A model generated the notes under the pieces. That model saw only the letters and a list, made by a program, of their open reading frames with translations, was not told the DNA's origin and did no database searches. A stretch of 7,605 bases of DNA from JAVBOP01 sp031550405 (lineage in GTDB: Bacteria; Bacteroidota; Ignavibacteria; Kapaibacteriales; UBA2268): contig JAVBOP010000228.1 of the NCBI GenBank assembly GCA_031550405.1, forward strand, positions 1 to 7,605. Direction: 5' to 3'. Made by a program: the position numbers and the translations under genes. Numbering within the stretch: position 1 is the first letter of the stretch; every line of letters starts with the position of its first letter. Positions 6,614 to 7,605 of this stretch are shown one piece after another.

Positions 6614-7381
6614 ATGAACGAAGATATTATCAAACCAGAAAATATTGTATATAAAAAACCTGATACCCTGCTTGATGTAAACATGCACTATTGTCCGGGT
6701 TGCGGGCATGGAACTGTGCATAAAGTTCTCATGGAAGTAGTTGAAGAGTTGGGCATTGAAGATAAAACAATTGGCGTTGCACCTGTTGGATGTTCAGTAT
6801 TTGCATATAATTACATGAATGTTGATATGCAGCAAGCGCCACATGGCAGAGCTTGTGCATTTGCTACAGGTATCAAACGCGTAATGCCAGACAGATTTGT
6901 ATTTACATATCAAGGCGATGGCGATTTAGCAGCTATTGGTACTGCCGAAACTATTCATGCAGCAAGTCGTGGCGAAAACATACTTGTTGTATTTATCAAT
7001 AATGGTATATATGGCATGACAAGCGGACAAATGGCGCCAACAACATTGCCAGGTATGAAATCAACAACTTCACCACATGGTAGAGATGTGCATACTATGG
7101 GTTATCCATTGAAAATAAGCAACTTACTTGCGGAATTACCAGGCGTTGCTTATGTTACACGCCATTCTGTACACAAAGCACCAAATGTAAAGAAGCTCAA
7201 AAAAGCATTACATAATGCCTTTGAATATCAAAAACAAGGTTTAGGCTTCTGCCTTGTTGAAGTAGTTACGAATTGCCCATCTAATATGAAAATGTCGGCA
7301 GTTCAAGCAAATGATTTTGTTAATAATGAGATGTTGCCATACTATCCGCTTGGCGATATTAAAACTCCGGAGGGCAAATAA
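6614..7381 (+). CDS. korB: 2-oxoacid:ferredoxin oxidoreductase beta subunit, thiamine-diphosphate binding
   Basis: This subunit holds thiamine diphosphate through its pyrophosphate-Mg site and a [4Fe-4S] cluster. The TPP motif starts at GDGD (101-104) and ends at NNGIYGM (129-135), continuing into TSGQMAPTT (136-144). The four cysteines at the positions expected for the internal cluster are all present: C27 and C30 in HYCPGCGHG, C60 in APVGC, and C221 in TNCPSN. A further GRACAFATG (78-86) matches the family's conserved GRAxxxAxG text. The length of 255 residues is normal and the gene is complete. It lies nine bases after the alpha gene and one base before the gamma start, confirming an operon. 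The cluster implies electrons pass to the ferredoxin subunit rather than to NAD. Pyruvate-specific enzymes are less likely because they usually show a different subunit layout, but the substrate is not fixed by these motifs. Confidence 0.93.
   Translation: MNEDIIKPENIVYKKPDTLLDVNMHYCPGCGHGTVHKVLMEVVEELGIEDKTIGVAPVGCSVFAYNYMNVDMQQAPHGRACAFATGIKRVMPDRFVFTYQGDGDLAAIGTAETIHAASRGENILVVFINNGIYGMTSGQMAPTTLPGMKSTTSPHGRDVHTMGYPLKISNLLAELPGVAYVTRHSVHKAPNVKKLKKALHNAFEYQKQGLGFCLVEVVTNCPSNMKMSAVQANDFVNNEMLPYYPLGDIKTPEGK
7369..7373 (+). promoter_or_regulatory. ribosome binding site of the gamma subunit gene
   Basis: GGAGG, inside the last codons of the beta gene, lies nine bases before the ATG at 7383. 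It is the perfect core Shine-Dalgarno sequence and supports that start. Confidence 0.6.
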
Positions 7382-7382
7382 T

Positions 7383-7605
7383 ATGACAGAAGAAGTTCTT
7401 TTCGCCGGTTTTGGCGGACAGGGTGTCCGTTCGATGGGACAAATATTAGCTTATGCAGGCATGCTGGAAGGCAAAGAAGTATGCTGGATGCCTTCTTATG
7501 GTCCTGAAATGCGCGGTGGTACAGCTAATTGCGTGGTTGTCGTTTCAGACAAACCAATTAGTTCTCCTATAGTTTCTACTTACGATACAGTTGTTGCTCT
7601 TAATC
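7383..7605 (+). CDS. korC: 2-oxoacid:ferredoxin oxidoreductase gamma subunit (3' partial)
   Basis: I translated this directly from the bases: 74 complete codons run to the window edge without a stop, and the family is usually around 180-190 residues, so more than half is missing. The start MTEEVLFAGFGGQGV carries the family's GFGGQG loop (9-14). It is followed by GQILA (19-23), EGKEVCWMPSYGPEMRGG (29-46), TANC (47-50) and SDKPISSP, which are the classic gamma-subunit signature. In the enzyme this domain helps bind CoA and completes the catalytic unit. It begins one base after the beta stop codon, so it is the fourth gene of the operon in the order delta-alpha-beta-gamma. The usual 'GQGVxLAGQ' text reads GQGVRSMGQ here, a modest deviation. 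Confidence 0.9.
   Translation, partial: MTEEVLFAGFGGQGVRSMGQILAYAGMLEGKEVCWMPSYGPEMRGGTANCVVVVSDKPISSPIVSTYDTVVALN

Noticed and set aside
6406..6684. Minus-strand frame spanning the alpha-beta junction
   Set aside because: It is antisense to two well-supported operon genes, with no ribosome site or family motif.

Overview
The window is AT-rich DNA that reads like a Bacteroidota or related FCB-group genome. The signs are a secreted protein resembling the DUF4249 family, an outer-membrane barrel with a degenerate TonB-receptor plug, A-rich leaders instead of Shine-Dalgarno sites in front of two genes, and a perfect TAnnTTTG promoter element. The exact lineage cannot be fixed from the sequence. 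All recognisable genes lie on the + strand and there is no gene-free stretch longer than about 190 bases. I see no rRNA, tRNA, CRISPR array, insertion sequence or phage gene.

Layout. (1) Positions 1-602 hold the 3' end of a probable exported protein that runs off the left edge. (2) Positions 717-2117 encode a complete dihydrolipoyl dehydrogenase with its own likely promoter. No E1 or E2 subunit lies beside it. (3) Positions 2220-4145 encode a 641-residue outer-membrane beta-barrel protein with a TTG start. Its stop codon overlaps by one base (TAATG) the start of (4), a ROK-family sugar kinase at 4145-5080 whose cysteine zinc-binding motif is eroded. (5) After a 190-base gap, 5271 to the right edge carries a four-gene 2-oxoacid:ferredoxin oxidoreductase operon: a two-cluster ferredoxin subunit, the alpha subunit (VorB/KorA type), the TPP-binding beta subunit, and the start of the gamma subunit, which is cut by the window.

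How the genes may work together. The four-gene cluster is one enzyme: it oxidatively decarboxylates a 2-oxoacid (branched-chain oxoacid or 2-oxoglutarate) with CoA, giving an acyl-CoA and reduced ferredoxin. The lipoamide dehydrogenase serves the alternative NAD-linked oxoacid dehydrogenase or glycine-cleavage route, but it is a separate transcription unit and no direct link is shown. The barrel/kinase pair appears translationally coupled, which suggests, but does not prove, that envelope uptake and sugar phosphorylation are linked.

The window is mostly ordinary central metabolism. The points most worth checking are the kinase's missing zinc motif, the barrel-kinase coupling, and the contrast between strong Shine-Dalgarno sites in the oxidoreductase operon and their absence elsewhere. 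I found no convincing new biological system.
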